A DNA stretch of 6,156 nt from Cellulomonadaceae bacterium (lineage in GTDB: Bacteria; Actinomycetota; Actinomycetes; Actinomycetales; Cellulomonadaceae). The translations under genes were made by a program, and so were the position numbers. The stretch covers positions 1 to 6,156 of the forward strand of contig JAITCS010000207.1 in the NCBI GenBank assembly GCA_031282935.1. The letters run 5' to 3'. The stretch's first letter is position 1. Every line of letters starts with the position of its first letter. The notes beneath the pieces are model-generated. The model saw only the letters and a program-made list of their open reading frames with translations. It ran no database searches and was not told where the DNA came from. Below are positions 5,815 through 6,156 of the stretch, in pieces.

Positions 5815-6156
5815 CTACGATCCGAGGGAGAACACACCGCCTTCTTCGACCCAACGGAGCCATTCGGCACGGTGGTCATCAGGAATTGGCAGCCACGGCC
5901 GCAGAGTCACTATTTCACCATCGAAATCGAATTGGCAATGAATTGCTTGAAATGTTGGGACAGCCAACATATTCCAAGCCAGTAATTCAAGTTCCTCGAA
6001 AGTCGCTTCCGATGGGAACGCAATGCCATTTTCGCTTAGGCATTGTTGAATGTACGGGGTTGTCGCAGCTTGAACCCTTTCATTCCGCGCTAGCGCAAGT
6101 GGTGATCCGATGCCCCAATAGGCGCCGAGCCACCAAGTGTATCTGGTTTGACAGAG
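5815..6156 (-). CDS. C-terminal part of a small protein of unknown function, start outside the window
   Basis: The minus strand is open from the window end to a TAG at 5815-5817, giving 113 visible residues. The composition is protein-like, with many Trp residues, two isolated cysteines (C39 and C74) and an acidic C-terminal part ending in EEGGVFSLGS. No family is recognised. Residues 33-44 (TPYIQQCLSENG) align loosely with TANFYNCLVASG of the lipoprotein encoded next downstream: both have an aromatic, then CL, then three residues and GI. This suggests a tandem pair of related secreted or membrane-anchored proteins in the same orientation. Whether this one has a lipoprotein signal cannot be seen. 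The gap to the next gene is 62 bases, so co-transcription is possible. Confidence 0.65.
   Translation of the reverse strand, partial: LCQTRYTWWLGAYWGIGSPLALARNERVQAATTPYIQQCLSENGIAFPSEATFEELELLAWNMLAVPTFQAIHCQFDFDGEIVTLRPWLPIPDDHRAEWLRWVEEGGVFSLGS

Noticed and set aside
5779..5985. A 68-codon plus-strand open frame.
   Set aside because: It is mostly antisense to the partial minus-strand gene at 5815-6156 and has no ribosome site.

Overview
The window looks like chromosomal DNA of a medium-to-high-GC actinobacterium. A long-chain FadD15-type acyl-CoA ligase and an actinobacterial-style AroQ chorismate mutase support this. So do several starts with a TANNNT -10 box about 6-8 bases upstream of the ATG, as in leaderless mRNAs. 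A member of the Actinomycetaceae or a relative is my guess, held with low confidence.

Layout: bases 1-1783 (minus strand) hold nearly all of a long-chain fatty-acid-CoA ligase, cut by the window edge just before its stop. A short divergent promoter region (1784-1849) separates it from a rightward set of genes: chorismate mutase (1850-2290), a MEMO1-AMMECR1 fusion protein (2330-3838) and a radical SAM enzyme (3840-4856). The last two are the complete 'AmmeMemoRadiSam' system, with components B and A fused and the radical SAM gene starting one base after the fusion's stop codon. The chemistry of this system is, to my knowledge, not established, and it is the most interesting content here. A small GC hairpin with a T-run (2290-2310) lies between the chorismate mutase and the AmmeMemoRadiSam pair, so they may be partly separate transcription units.

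From about 4857 the window becomes accessory-like. A minimal nucleotidyltransferase antitoxin of the MNT/HEPN toxin-antitoxin type (4884-5195) overlaps by 8 bases a short, apparently decayed HEPN toxin remnant (5188-5362). Converging on this, on the minus strand, are a small predicted lipoprotein (5366-5752) and, upstream of it, the C-terminal part of a second small protein (5815-6156). The latter may be a diverged tandem relative. No tRNA, rRNA, CRISPR array or insertion sequence was seen.

How the genes relate: the ligase feeds fatty acids into lipid synthesis or degradation, and chorismate mutase commits chorismate to Phe/Tyr. The MEMO/AMMECR1/radical SAM proteins presumably act together on an unknown substrate. 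The toxin-antitoxin remnant and the lipoproteins look unrelated to these.
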